Source: Hyphomicrobiales bacterium (GTDB lineage Bacteria > Pseudomonadota > Alphaproteobacteria > Rhizobiales > Xanthobacteraceae). Taken from it: a DNA stretch of 33,065 nucleotides. The stretch covers positions 1 through 33,065 of the forward strand of contig JAKFYI010000032.1 of NCBI GenBank assembly GCA_021730985.1. Direction: 5' to 3'. Under the pieces are notes generated by a model, which saw only the letters and a list, made by a program, of their open reading frames with translations, did no database searches and had not been told where the DNA came from. Below, piece after piece: positions 15,801 to 24,028 of the stretch (the stretch's first letter is position 1; every line of letters starts with the position of its first letter). The position numbers were made by a program, and so were the translations under genes.

Positions 15801-16766
15801 CTACTCCGCTTTGATGTTGGCGGCCTTGATGATGTCGCCCCAGCTTTTCGACTCGGCACGGATCTGCGCCGCGAACTGCTCAGGCGTGTCACCCACCAGT
15901 TGAGCGCCGGACTTGGCGAATCGCTCCTGCATCGCCGGGGTCCGCACCGCGTCCGCAATCGCCTTGTGCAGGCGCGCGACGATGGCCGGCGGCGTGCCGG
16001 CGGGCGCCGCAATGCCGAACCATGACGTCGCCTCGAAGTTGCCAAGTCCAGCCTCAGCCGCGGTCGGCACGTCGGGCAACAACGGCAGGCGCTGCTTCGC
16101 CGCGAACGCCAGCGCGCGCAGCTTGCCGCCCTGGATGTGCGAGATCACGGTCGGCGGATTGTCCACCACACCGTCGATCTGGCCCGCGATCAGGTCCGTC
16201 ACCGCGGGAGCCGCGCCGCGATACGGCACATGGGTAATCTGCACGCCGGCGGCGTGCATCAGCATCGCGAGGCCGAGGTGGCCGGTGGTGCCGATGCCGG
16301 GTGAACCGAAGTTGAGCTTGCCGGGCTGCGACTTCGCAAGCGCCACGAACTCCTTGAGGTTCTGCGCCGGAACCTTGGGATTGACGACCAGAACCATGTT
16401 CATCTGCGCGACGTTCGACACCGGAATGAACGCGGTGGCGGCGTCGAACGGCATCTTGGCGTAGAGGTGCGGATTGGCGGTGAGGATGCCCGCCGACGAC
16501 ATCAGCAGCGTGTAGCCGTCGGGCGCGGACTTGGCGACCGCGTCAGCGCCTGTGTTGCCGCCCGCACCGGCCCGGTTCTCCACGATGACCGGCTGGCCGA
16601 GCGACTTCGACATCTCGTCGCCGACCGCGCGGGCCAGCACGTCGGCGAGACCGCCGGCGGGGAACGGCGCGATCAGGCGGATCGGACGGTCTGGGTAGGT
16701 TTGTGCCTGGGCTACGCCGGCGATGAGGATGGCGGCAAAAGCAACGGCAACCCGGCGCAGCAACAT
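15801..16766 (-). CDS. Bug-family tripartite tricarboxylate-type binding protein
   Basis: The 321-residue periplasmic solute-binding protein has a signal peptide MLLRRVAVAFAAILIAGVAQ cut after AQA. The Bug signature YPDRPIRLIAPFPAGGLAD follows, and the middle carries VPYRGAAPAVTDLIAGQID. Bug (TctC-like) proteins bind carboxylates or aromatic acids and pass them to a TctA/TctB permease, but neither permease gene is in the window, so this is an orphan receptor. The ATG at 16766 has GGAGGAGA about five bases upstream and starts right at the signal peptide, so the longer frame from 16841 is rejected. A half REP-like element (about 16811-16845) lies upstream. Confidence 0.92.
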   Translation of the reverse strand: MLLRRVAVAFAAILIAGVAQAQTYPDRPIRLIAPFPAGGLADVLARAVGDEMSKSLGQPVIVENRAGAGGNTGADAVAKSAPDGYTLLMSSAGILTANPHLYAKMPFDAATAFIPVSNVAQMNMVLVVNPKVPAQNLKEFVALAKSQPGKLNFGSPGIGTTGHLGLAMLMHAAGVQITHVPYRGAAPAVTDLIAGQIDGVVDNPPTVISHIQGGKLRALAFAAKQRLPLLPDVPTAAEAGLGNFEATSWFGIAAPAGTPPAIVARLHKAIADAVRTPAMQERFAKSGAQLVGDTPEQFAAQIRAESKSWGDIIKAANIKAE

Positions 16767-16810
16767 CGCGGTCTCCTCCCGAAAAATTGACGTCTTGAAG
16801 CGGCACCATA

Positions 16811-16845
16811 AAGGCGTTGAGGCCCGGGACAAGCCCGGCATGACG
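16811..16845. repeat. Half REP-like element
   Basis: AAGGCGTTGAGGCCCGGGAC followed by AAGCCCGGCATGACG resembles one arm of the cruciform element at 2954-3042. The hairpin core is CCGGG (16824-16828) and CCCGG (16834-16838). It lies between the CNNM gene and the Bug gene and may be a decayed copy. Confidence 0.5.
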
Positions 16846-16880
16846 CGGATGGAGCATCAATTGCCGCAGGCGGCCGGTGA

Positions 16881-18173
16881 CTAGCCCGCCTTCGCCAAAG
16901 GCGGCTTGCGGCCAAGCGGCGTGATGCGCAGCGCGGTGATGCGGTTGCGCGACTTGCGCAGCACGTTGAAGCGGAAGCCGTGGAAGGTGAAGCTCTGCCC
17001 GACGTCGGGGATCGAGCGCGCCTCGTGGATCACCAGGCCCGCGACCGTGGTGGCCTCGGCGTCCGGCAGGCTCCAGTCCATCACGCGGTTGAGGTCGCGG
17101 ATCGGCACCGCGCCATCGACGTTGACCGAGCCGTCGGGCTGCGGCCGGACGCCCGGCACCGGCACATCGTGCTCGTCGGAGATGTCGCCGACGATCTCCT
17201 CCAGGATGTCTTCAAGAGTGACGAGGCCTTCCACCTCGCCGTACTCGTCCACCACCAGCGCGAAGTGGGTCTTGCGGCGGCGGAACGCCTTGAGCTGCTC
17301 CGACAGCGGGCGGATGTCCGGCACGAACCACGGCGGCAGCGTGATCGCCATGATATCGATCTTCTCCAGATCGCCGTCCGAACTCTGGATCGCGCGCAGC
17401 AAATCCTTGGCGTGCAGGATGCCGACGATGTTCTCCGGCGTTTCCCGCCACAGCGGGATGCGCGTGAACTCGGCCAGCATCACCGCGCGCACCACCTCTT
17501 CAGGCGGCTCGTCGGCGTTGACCGTTACCATCTCGGTGCGGTGGACCATGACGTCGGACACGGTGAGCTCGCGCAAGTCGAGCAGCCCGCCGAACATGTC
17601 GCGGTCGCTCTTCTCGACGCTGCCCTCGTGATGCAGCAGATCGACCGCGCCACGAAGTTCCTCCTGCGCCGACAGGAATGCCTGATCGGTGCCGACGCGC
17701 ATGCCGAACAGCTTGAGGATCCAGCGCACCAGTCCTTCGATGCCGACCAGCATCGGGCCGAAAATCCGCACCAGAATTCCGATCGGCCGCGCCGCCAGCA
17801 GCGCGACGCGATCCGGCGCATTGATCGCCAGCGTCTTCGGCAGCACTTCGGTGAACACCACCGTCAGCACCGTCATGATGACGGTGGCGTAGAGCACACC
17901 GACATCGCCGAACCACGACAGCAGTAGGCCGGTCGTGACGGCGGAGGCCGCGATATTGACGACGTTGTTGCCGGTCAGGATCGCGCCGATCATGCGCTCG
18001 CGCGTCTCGATCAGCCGGTTGACCAAGGCGGCGCGGCGGTTGCCGCTCTTCTCCATCTGCAGCATGCGCGCGCGGGAGAATGCGGTCAGCGCCGTCTCGC
18101 TCGCGGAAAAGAAGAACGCGAGCACGATGCAGAACAGGACGAAGGCGAGTGCGATCCAATCCTCGAACAGCAT
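16881..18173 (-). CDS. CNNM / CorC-HlyC family membrane protein with CBS pair
   Basis: The 430-residue protein is of the type often called 'hemolysin family protein'. An N-terminal DUF21 (CNNM) membrane domain, about residues 1-190 with around four hydrophobic segments, begins FVLFCIVLAFFFSASETALTA. A CBS-domain pair covers about 205-330, and a C-terminal CorC_HlyC domain about 340-425. Related proteins are Mg2+/Co2+ exporters or their regulators; haemolytic activity is not implied. The start lies two bases after the aroB stop, so it is translationally linked to the aroK-aroB operon, a linkage I recall from other Hyphomicrobiales. Confidence 0.92.
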   Translation of the reverse strand: MLFEDWIALAFVLFCIVLAFFFSASETALTAFSRARMLQMEKSGNRRAALVNRLIETRERMIGAILTGNNVVNIAASAVTTGLLLSWFGDVGVLYATVIMTVLTVVFTEVLPKTLAINAPDRVALLAARPIGILVRIFGPMLVGIEGLVRWILKLFGMRVGTDQAFLSAQEELRGAVDLLHHEGSVEKSDRDMFGGLLDLRELTVSDVMVHRTEMVTVNADEPPEEVVRAVMLAEFTRIPLWRETPENIVGILHAKDLLRAIQSSDGDLEKIDIMAITLPPWFVPDIRPLSEQLKAFRRRKTHFALVVDEYGEVEGLVTLEDILEEIVGDISDEHDVPVPGVRPQPDGSVNVDGAVPIRDLNRVMDWSLPDAEATTVAGLVIHEARSIPDVGQSFTFHGFRFNVLRKSRNRITALRITPLGRKPPLAKAG

Positions 18174-18175
18174 GT

Positions 18176-19327
18176 TCAGCTAAGCTTTTCGGCCAGGAAG
18201 GCGCGAACCTCGGCGGCCTCCACATCGCGCGTGACGAAGCTCGCGCCGATGCCGCGCACCAGAATGAACGTGAGCGCGCCGCGCGTCACCTTCTTGTCCT
18301 GGGCGATCAGGTCCATCAGCGTGTCGAGTGCAAACGTGCCGGGCACGTCCTTGATATGGGTGGGCAGCCCCACCTCCGCCAGATGGCGGATCGCGCGATC
18401 AGCCTCGGCCTGCGGGATGAGGCCGCGCCGGGCCGAGAATTCGAACGCCAGCGCCATGCCGAGGCCGACCGCCTCGCCGTGCAGCAGCCGGTCGGAGAAG
18501 CCCGCGGCCGCCTCGAAGGCGTGGCCGAAGGTGTGGCCGAGGTTGAGCAGCATGCGATCGCCGGTCTCGCGCTCGTCGCGACGCACGATCTCGGCCTTGG
18601 CCTCGACGCTCTTGCGCACGGCGTATTCGCGCGGCGCCGCGGTGTTGCCGCGCGCGGGCCCGCCCTTGAACACGTCGCGCCAGTTCACCTCGAGCCATTC
18701 GAAGAATTCGCGGTCGCCGAGCAGCCCGTACTTCACCACCTCGGCATAGCCGGCGCGGAACTCGCGCTCCGGCAGCGTGTCGAGCAGCGCGGTATCGGCG
18801 ATCACCAGGATCGGCTGGTGAAACGCGCCGACCAGGTTCTTGCCGTGGGCGGTGTTGATGCCGGTCTTGCCGCCGACCGAAGAATCGACCTGCGCCAGCA
18901 ACGTCGTCGGCACCTGCACGAAATCGACTCCGCGGCGCACCACGGACGCGGCGAAGCCGGCGAGATCGCCGACCACACCGCCGCCCAGCGCCACGACCAG
19001 ATCGCCGCGCTCGATGCGCGCGCCGATCACCGCGCCGCAGACCTTGTCGAGCATGGCGAAGCTCTTGGTGCTCTCGCCGGCGGGCACGATCACCGGCTCG
19101 GCGCTCATGCCTTTGAGCGCGGCCTGCGTCGCCGCGAGATGATATTTCGCAACCGTCGCGTCGGTGACAATCACCACCTTGGCGCCCGGGCGCAGCCTGG
19201 CCACACGTTCGCCCAGACTGGCGAGCAGGCCGCGGCCGATCACCACGTCATAGGCGCGGTCGCCGAGCCCGACGTTGACCTCGATGGCATCGCCCTTGTG
19301 TGTCGTGGCGGCGGACGGCGCGGTCAT
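18176..19327 (-). CDS. aroB: 3-dehydroquinate synthase
   Basis: The 383-residue enzyme makes 3-dehydroquinate from DAHP, the second step of the shikimate pathway, using NAD+ and a divalent metal. Recognisable blocks are IARGDLVVALGGGVVGDLAGF-like residues, VQVPTTLLAQVDSSVGGKTG, a zinc-binding RAGYAEVVKYGLL region and the NLGHTFGHAFE histidine motif. The ATG at 19327 overlaps the aroK stop by four bases (ATGA), so translational coupling is expected; the longer open frame to 19585 is antisense-like sequence over aroK and is rejected. A ~20-residue insertion (KGGPARGNTAAPREY) sits in the C-terminal domain. Length is close to the family norm. Confidence 0.97.
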   Translation of the reverse strand: MTAPSAATTHKGDAIEVNVGLGDRAYDVVIGRGLLASLGERVARLRPGAKVVIVTDATVAKYHLAATQAALKGMSAEPVIVPAGESTKSFAMLDKVCGAVIGARIERGDLVVALGGGVVGDLAGFAASVVRRGVDFVQVPTTLLAQVDSSVGGKTGINTAHGKNLVGAFHQPILVIADTALLDTLPEREFRAGYAEVVKYGLLGDREFFEWLEVNWRDVFKGGPARGNTAAPREYAVRKSVEAKAEIVRRDERETGDRMLLNLGHTFGHAFEAAAGFSDRLLHGEAVGLGMALAFEFSARRGLIPQAEADRAIRHLAEVGLPTHIKDVPGTFALDTLMDLIAQDKKVTRGALTFILVRGIGASFVTRDVEAAEVRAFLAEKLS

Positions 19328-19947
19328 TGTGCGCCCTCGCCCGGCTGCTGCGCCACGCCACCGGTCAGCCGTGGCTGCCCGCACAGCCCCGCGATGATTT
19401 CCTCGACGATGGTCTCGTGCGGCACGTCGCGCGACTCCACCGTGACATCCGCCTCGGCGTAGATCGGATCGCGCTCGACCAGCAGGCGCTTGAGCGTTTC
19501 GACCGGATCGGTGTTCTTGAGCAGCGGGCGGTCGCCACGGCGCTTGATGCGGCGCGACAGCACCTCCACGGTAGCGCGCAGCCACACCGAGACGCCCTTG
19601 GTGTGGACATTCGCGCGCGTCTCCGCATTCATGAACGCACCGCCGCCGGTGGACAGCACCTGCGGGCCGCTATCCAGCAGCCGCGCGATCACGCGTGTTT
19701 CGCCGGCGCGGAAATATGGTTCGCCGTGCGTGGAAAAAATCTCGGGGATCGACATGCCGGCTGCCTTTTCGATTTCGGTGTCGGCATCGACGAACGGAAT
19801 CCCAAGCCGCGTGGCGAGCCTGCGCCCGATCGAGGACTTGCCCGCCCCCATCATGCCCACCAGCACGATCGAACGCCGCCCCAGCGCCGCGATCAGCTTG
19901 GATTCCTGCAGCGCTTCGGCGCCGTTATGCATGGCAACGTCCGACAT
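19324..19947 (-). CDS. aroK: Shikimate kinase
   Basis: The 207-residue kinase phosphorylates shikimate at the 3-hydroxyl with ATP. Walker A GMMGAGKSS lies at 31-39, the shikimate-binding DADTEIE at 54-60, GGGA at 101-104 and the RGDRPLL lid region near 137-143. The N-terminus is about 25 residues longer than E. coli AroK, with alternative ATGs at 19947 and 19932; neither has a clear ribosome-binding site. It is the first gene of the aroK-aroB-CNNM operon. Just upstream, an AT-rich stretch with TATATA-like sequence (19948-19955) lies too close to be a normal -10 box. The gene is divergent from the small peptide at 20023. Confidence 0.96.
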   Translation of the reverse strand: MSDVAMHNGAEALQESKLIAALGRRSIVLVGMMGAGKSSIGRRLATRLGIPFVDADTEIEKAAGMSIPEIFSTHGEPYFRAGETRVIARLLDSGPQVLSTGGGAFMNAETRANVHTKGVSVWLRATVEVLSRRIKRRGDRPLLKNTDPVETLKRLLVERDPIYAEADVTVESRDVPHETIVEEIIAGLCGQPRLTGGVAQQPGEGAQ

Positions 19948-20022
19948 GGTATATACTTGTATCGAATATCGCTTCGTTCATAAACCGCGGTTAATGCCGC
20001 CGATCCGGGCCTTTCGCGACCA

Positions 20023-20172
20023 ATGCCGAGCCTGTTCCGATTCCTGATCGTGGCCGGCCTGCTGGGCGGTATCGGCTATGGCGCGCTGTACGCACTGGCG
20101 AACTTCACCAACCCGAGCCCGCGCGAGATCACCGTGATCATCCCGCCGAACCAGCTCACCAAACACCGCTGA
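20023..20172 (+). CDS. 49-residue single-pass membrane peptide between aroK and xerD
   Basis: A short open frame encodes a peptide starting MPSLFRFLIVAGLLGGIGYG, with one transmembrane segment (about residues 5-26), followed by a tail containing NPSPREITVIIPPNQLTKHR. From memory, a nearly identical small protein occurs upstream of xerD in Bradyrhizobium-like genomes and is often mislabelled. The stop at 20172 is 14 bases before the xerD ATG at 20187, so the two are likely co-transcribed. Function unknown. The balance of hydrophobic core and conserved basic/proline tail supports a real gene despite the small size. Confidence 0.75.
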   Translation: MPSLFRFLIVAGLLGGIGYGALYALANFTNPSPREITVIIPPNQLTKHR

Positions 20173-20186
20173 GGCCGCTTACCCGA

Positions 20187-21137
20187 ATGGGCCGCCGGCC
20201 GCGCCAAACCGATGAAACGCTGATCGAGCTCTACCTCGACATGCTGGCTGCCGAGCGCGGCGCGGCGGCGAACACGCTCGACGCCTACCGCCGCGACCTC
20301 AATGACTTCTCCGCCGATCTCTCCGGTCACGGCAGCCGCATCGCCGGGGCCGACAGCGACGCGTTGCGCGCGCACCTCACCCGGCTGGACAAGCGCGGGC
20401 TTGCCGCCTCGACGGTCGCCCGGCGGCTGTCGGCGATCCGCCAGCTCTACCGCTTCCTCTACGCCGAAAGTCATCGCGGCGACGATCCGGCGGCGGTGAT
20501 CGAAGGCCCCAAGCGCGGCCGCGCACTGCCCAAGGTTCTGTCGGTCAAGCAGGTGGACGACCTGCTCGCGCAGGCGCGCAACGCGATGAACGTGGAAGCG
20601 CCGGCCGAGCGGCTGCGCGCGGCGCGGCTCGCCTGCCTGCTCGAGGTGCTTTACGCGACCGGCCTGCGCGTTTCCGAACTGGTGGCGCTGCCGATCGCTG
20701 CGGCGCGGCGCGACCAGGCGATGCTGATGGTGCGCGGCAAGGGCGGCCGCGAACGCATGGTGCCGCTCAACGACGCCGCCAAGCGGGCGATGACGGGCTA
20801 TCTCGCGTTGCGCGAGGAGGCGCAGGAGGGCACGCCGAAAGACCAGACCAAATGGCTGTTTCCCTCTTTCGGGGAGAGCGGCCACCTGAGCCGGCAGCAT
20901 TTCGCGCGCGAACTCAAGTCGCTCGCGGCCGCGGCCGGGCTGCGGCCGGCGCAGGTGAGCCCGCATGTGCTGCGCCACGCCTTCGCCAGTCACCTGCTGC
21001 ACAACGGCGCCGACCTGCGCGTGGTGCAGACATTGCTCGGCCACGCCGACATCTCCACCACCCAGATCTACACGCATGTGCTGGAGGAGAGACTGAAGAC
21101 CCTGGTTCGTGACCTGCATCCGCTGGCGGACAAATGA
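20187..21137 (+). CDS. xerD: Tyrosine recombinase XerD
   Basis: The 316-residue recombinase acts with XerC at the dif site to resolve chromosome dimers before division. The N-terminal SAM-like DNA-binding domain covers about 10-95, and the catalytic domain about 112-305. Catalytic residues can be seen: R161 in ATGLRVSEL, K185 in the GKGGRER turn, H260 and R263 in SPHVLRHAFASHLL, H286 in LLGHADISTTQ, and the nucleophile Y295 in IYTHV. Length and motifs fit XerD rather than a phage or transposon integrase. It overlaps the following gene by four bases. Confidence 0.95.
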   Translation: MGRRPRQTDETLIELYLDMLAAERGAAANTLDAYRRDLNDFSADLSGHGSRIAGADSDALRAHLTRLDKRGLAASTVARRLSAIRQLYRFLYAESHRGDDPAAVIEGPKRGRALPKVLSVKQVDDLLAQARNAMNVEAPAERLRAARLACLLEVLYATGLRVSELVALPIAAARRDQAMLMVRGKGGRERMVPLNDAAKRAMTGYLALREEAQEGTPKDQTKWLFPSFGESGHLSRQHFARELKSLAAAAGLRPAQVSPHVLRHAFASHLLHNGADLRVVQTLLGHADISTTQIYTHVLEERLKTLVRDLHPLADK

Positions 21138-21517
21138 ACGGCGACATCCAAATCGAAGAACCGCACGAGGAAATCGCGCGGCTTGAATCCAGGATCGAGG
21201 TGCTGGCGGAGCACCTGGAACGCTGCGGCAAGCTCGCGGTGTTCGCGAAGGTTCTGCTGGCGGGCGGCGCGCTGTGGCTCGCCGCGGGCATTTTCGGGAT
21301 CGTGGGCCTCGCGGCCCCGAGCGCGATGGGCTCGATCACCGCGATCCTGGCCGGCTTCATCCTGGGCGGTTCAAACCGCAGCACGATGCAGCAATACCAG
21401 GCCCAACTCGACGCCGCAGAAGCCCGCCGCACCGGCCTGATCGATGGGGCCGACCTGCGCACGGTCAGCGCGCAGGCCCCTGGTTTTGGAGAGCAGCCGG
21501 TGCGCCGGCTCCATTAG
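21134..21517 (+). CDS. Small membrane protein coupled to xerD
   Basis: The 127-residue product begins with a predicted coiled coil (about 10-35, EEIARLESRIEVLAEHLER), then two transmembrane segments (about 38-62 and 66-80), and an exposed tail of about 45 residues. The start overlaps the xerD stop by four bases (ATGA), so the gene is translated with xerD. I recall related proteins after xerD in Bradyrhizobium-like genomes, but function is unknown. No catalytic motif is seen. The stop codon is followed at once by a 50-base palindromic repeat. Confidence 0.7.
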   Translation: MNGDIQIEEPHEEIARLESRIEVLAEHLERCGKLAVFAKVLLAGGALWLAAGIFGIVGLAAPSAMGSITAILAGFILGGSNRSTMQQYQAQLDAAEARRTGLIDGADLRTVSAQAPGFGEQPVRRLH

Positions 21518-21566
21518 AGCATGATCCCGAAAAGTGGAAACCGGTTTTCGGAAAAAGATCATGCTC
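21517..21566. repeat. 50-bp palindromic element of Bradyrhizobium type
   Basis: The outer arms GAGCATGATC (21517-21526) and GATCATGCTC (21557-21566) are perfect inverted repeats. Inside them, CCGAAAA (21527-21533) and TTTTCGG (21545-21551) form a second stem, with an 11-base centre. The first base is also the last base of the preceding stop codon. From memory this palindrome is dispersed in hundreds of copies in Bradyrhizobium and Rhodopseudomonas. It separates two convergent genes and could act as a transcription-ending hairpin. No transposase gene is linked to it. Confidence 0.85.
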
Positions 21567-21579
21567 AAACAAGAAGCTG

Positions 21580-22539
21580 CTAGGCGGCCTGCTTTTCCTT
21601 CGCGCCGGTCTTCAAGTAGTAGTCCGCGTTCTTGCCCAGCGCGAGCTTGCGCAGCGCGCCGCGGATCGTCTCGATCTTGCGAAGCGGCTCGACCACGGCA
21701 CGCGCCGCGCCGATCGCGCCGGATTTCACGAAATCGAACGCCGGATAACGGCCGGGCGACGGTTGCGCCAGACCCAGGCGCCGCAGCATCGAGTTGCAGA
21801 GCAAAAGGTCGTTGTTGCGCATCACCGCCTTGGTTTTCCAGGTGATTGCGAGCGAAACCGAATAGGAATCGCCGGTCTCGACCCAATGCGGCCAGAGGTA
21901 CGGCACGAACACGCCGTCACCCGGCAGCAGACGATGCCGCTTCGACTTGGGATCGTAAGACTGCTGGTACTTCAGATTGCGGTGCTTGGTGATGGAATGC
22001 TCGATCACCTCGTCGGACGCGATCGACCCATCGCGGTTGTCGTAGATCGTGAAGAACTTCTCGCCGTGGATTTGCACGAACACGTTGTCCTCGCCGTCGA
22101 TGTGGAACGGCGTCGTCGAATTCGGCGATGACACGAACATGAAACCGCGAATGTCATAGAAGCCGGCATCCCGCAGGCTGGCGTGGCCGTTGTGCATCGC
22201 GACCGCCAGCAGCGCATCCTCCAGCACCTTGCGGTAGGCAGGCTCGCTCTCGACGCGCTTGAGCACCATCCACGCGCTCGCGGTCTGGATGCGCCGGATG
22301 ACCTCCACCGGCTCCATCTCGAACAGCGGCATCTTGTCCGGGTCCTGCCCGATCTCGACCTTGCCCGAATTGAACTCGATCTGGTCGCGCGGCAACGCGC
22401 GCAGCAGGTCGATGATGCGCGGCAGCTCGAACAGCGCGTGACCGGCGAGCCGGTGACGGATCGCAAACGGCTTCAGCGGAAAGTCCGTATCGAACGACGC
22501 GCCGGCGCCGGCATCGATCATTGCAAGGGCGGTGCTCAT
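21580..22539 (-). CDS. Cupin-like (JmjC-related) protein
   Basis: The 319-residue protein contains a double-stranded beta-helix of the cupin/JmjC type (about residues 130-235). The likely Fe(II) ligands are H146 and D148 in FHIDGED, and H218 in WPHWVETG; the RLLPGDGVFVPYLWPHWVE block is typical of 2-oxoglutarate-dependent hydroxylases. The ATG at 22539 is preceded by GGAG and is preferred over a longer frame to 22590. The start overlaps the GNAT stop by four bases, so the two genes are translated together. Possible roles are hydroxylation of a protein, lipid or small molecule. No substrate can be read from sequence. Confidence 0.85.
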   Translation of the reverse strand: MSTALAMIDAGAGASFDTDFPLKPFAIRHRLAGHALFELPRIIDLLRALPRDQIEFNSGKVEIGQDPDKMPLFEMEPVEVIRRIQTASAWMVLKRVESEPAYRKVLEDALLAVAMHNGHASLRDAGFYDIRGFMFVSSPNSTTPFHIDGEDNVFVQIHGEKFFTIYDNRDGSIASDEVIEHSITKHRNLKYQQSYDPKSKRHRLLPGDGVFVPYLWPHWVETGDSYSVSLAITWKTKAVMRNNDLLLCNSMLRRLGLAQPSPGRYPAFDFVKSGAIGAARAVVEPLRKIETIRGALRKLALGKNADYYLKTGAKEKQAA

Positions 22540-23786
22540 GAGGGTCTCCGTGGTCGGGTTCGGATGAGGTGGACGAAGCGGCGGGCCCACGCGCGGGCGA
22601 TGCGCCGCCCGGAAATCGCGCCGGCGAGAATCTCACGCGGGAGCGCACCGGCGAATGTAGGCACCAGCAGATCGGCCACCGCGAGCCGGTCGCGCCAGAC
22701 GTGATCGATCATCGGGTGCCGGGCGACCGCGATCGAATCGACGTCGTCGATCGAAGGGTCGGCGCACAGGCGCTGCGTGAGATCGAGCGTGAGCTGCACG
22801 CCCGGCGATAGTTTGGCGACTTTCTCGTCGTAGGCGATCTTGAAGTAGAATGCGCGGCGGCCCTGGCGAAGCACGAGGCCCGCGGCCACCGGCTCGGACC
22901 CGCTCGACAGCGTGACGATTTCGGCCATTCCTGCGGCGGACAGCCGGCTCATCGCCGTGCGAATGAAGGCGGCATCGCCCGCGTCCTGCGCCAGCGCGGT
23001 GCCGCGCGCGCCCTTCCAACCCGCGTCTTCGAGCTTGAGGAACGTATCGAGCGCGCGCGCCACGTCATCAGGCTCGGACGCAACGGTGGAGATCACGTCG
23101 CCGGTGTCGGCGAGACGGTTGCGCTGACGCCTGAGCTCCTTGAGCTTCTTGGCGCCGAGCGTATCCCTGAGAAGGACCGCCGGGTCTTGCGAAGCGTTGA
23201 GCGACGCGCGCTCGTGCCGGGCCATGATGCGCGGCACGGCGCCGATGGCGGCCGCCGCGCGTTGCAGCGCCTGGGATGTGAGACCCTCGATCGGCAGCCA
23301 TGGGAACAGCAGCGCATGCGCGCCCGCCTCCCTGGCCGCGGCGAGCAGGCCGGACGCGGCAGCATCGACGTCGTCGCGATCGAGCAACGGGGTGGTCAGC
23401 GGCGCATAAGCCTCCCAGCCGACCAGCACCGGCAACGGCAGCTTCAACGTTCGCCATGCAGAGGCGACCGGCGCCATGCCGATGAGGCGTTGCTTGTGAG
23501 CGGTCTCCCAAACGAGCAACGCGCGCCCATCCGACTTGCCGGTGGCATGCGCATCGACCGCACGCGCCCAGCCCGGCAGGTAGAACGCATTGGGTTCGAT
23601 CGCACGCGCAGCGAGATCCGACCATGCCGCCTCGGGCACGCGGTCCAACGCCACGAATTCGAATGCAGCCTTTTCAAATGCAGCCTTGCCGCGAACGAGC
23701 GCCGCGCCCCGGGACTCGCTGCCGCGGCCCGTCTCGCCCTTTCGCGCGACTGCAAATCTGTCAGCCGTCAAACTGTCCAACGACAT
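22536..23786 (-). CDS. GNAT acetyltransferase (CelD/BcsL type)
   Basis: The 416-residue protein has an N-terminal region (about 40-190) and a C-terminal acetyltransferase-like domain (about 205-360, PF13480 type, 'acetyltransferase involved in cellulose biosynthesis'). Family blocks include KKLKELRRQRNRLAD, LEDAGWKGARGTAL and KIAYDEKVAKLSPGVQL, the last being typical of this family. The ATG at 23786 has a weak AGGGA about five bases upstream; a longer frame to 23870 is not supported. Related proteins transfer acyl groups to polysaccharides, lipids or, in some bacteria, a sphingoid base. The reaction here is not known. It is first of a two-gene unit with the cupin-like gene, divergent from accA. 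Confidence 0.82.
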   Translation of the reverse strand: MSLDSLTADRFAVARKGETGRGSESRGAALVRGKAAFEKAAFEFVALDRVPEAAWSDLAARAIEPNAFYLPGWARAVDAHATGKSDGRALLVWETAHKQRLIGMAPVASAWRTLKLPLPVLVGWEAYAPLTTPLLDRDDVDAAASGLLAAAREAGAHALLFPWLPIEGLTSQALQRAAAAIGAVPRIMARHERASLNASQDPAVLLRDTLGAKKLKELRRQRNRLADTGDVISTVASEPDDVARALDTFLKLEDAGWKGARGTALAQDAGDAAFIRTAMSRLSAAGMAEIVTLSSGSEPVAAGLVLRQGRRAFYFKIAYDEKVAKLSPGVQLTLDLTQRLCADPSIDDVDSIAVARHPMIDHVWRDRLAVADLLVPTFAGALPREILAGAISGRRIARAWARRFVHLIRTRPRRPS

Positions 23787-24028
23787 CCGTCCCTGACCTT
23801 TTGCCCCTGGCCGCTCGTGAGAAAGCAGACAGGTGCTTAAATTCGGGGAAAGGCGAATGCGGACTGGCAAACTGCCACAAGACGCGGTTAAAGCCCGGCT
23901 AGGGAATTGAATGCCATTTTAGCGAATTGGGAACCCCGCCCGCGGCAGCTTGCTTGACTAGCGTGCGGCCGCGAGGCCAGTTTGACCTCAACCGCCACAG
24001 CAGTGGTTAATTCAACAGTTTATTCAGC
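23787..24028. promoter_or_regulatory. Divergent gap between GNAT and accA
   Basis: The 242-base gap must hold promoters for both divergent units. For accA, TTGACC at 23980-23985 followed 18 bases later by GTTAAT is a possible -35/-10 pair, about 20 bases before the ATG; the match is moderate. For the GNAT gene I see no convincing pair. Confidence 0.35.

Noticed and set aside
19328..19585. Upstream extension of aroB
   Set aside because: It overlaps aroK in another frame, has no AroB similarity, and the ATG at 19327 with an ATGA overlap explains the start.
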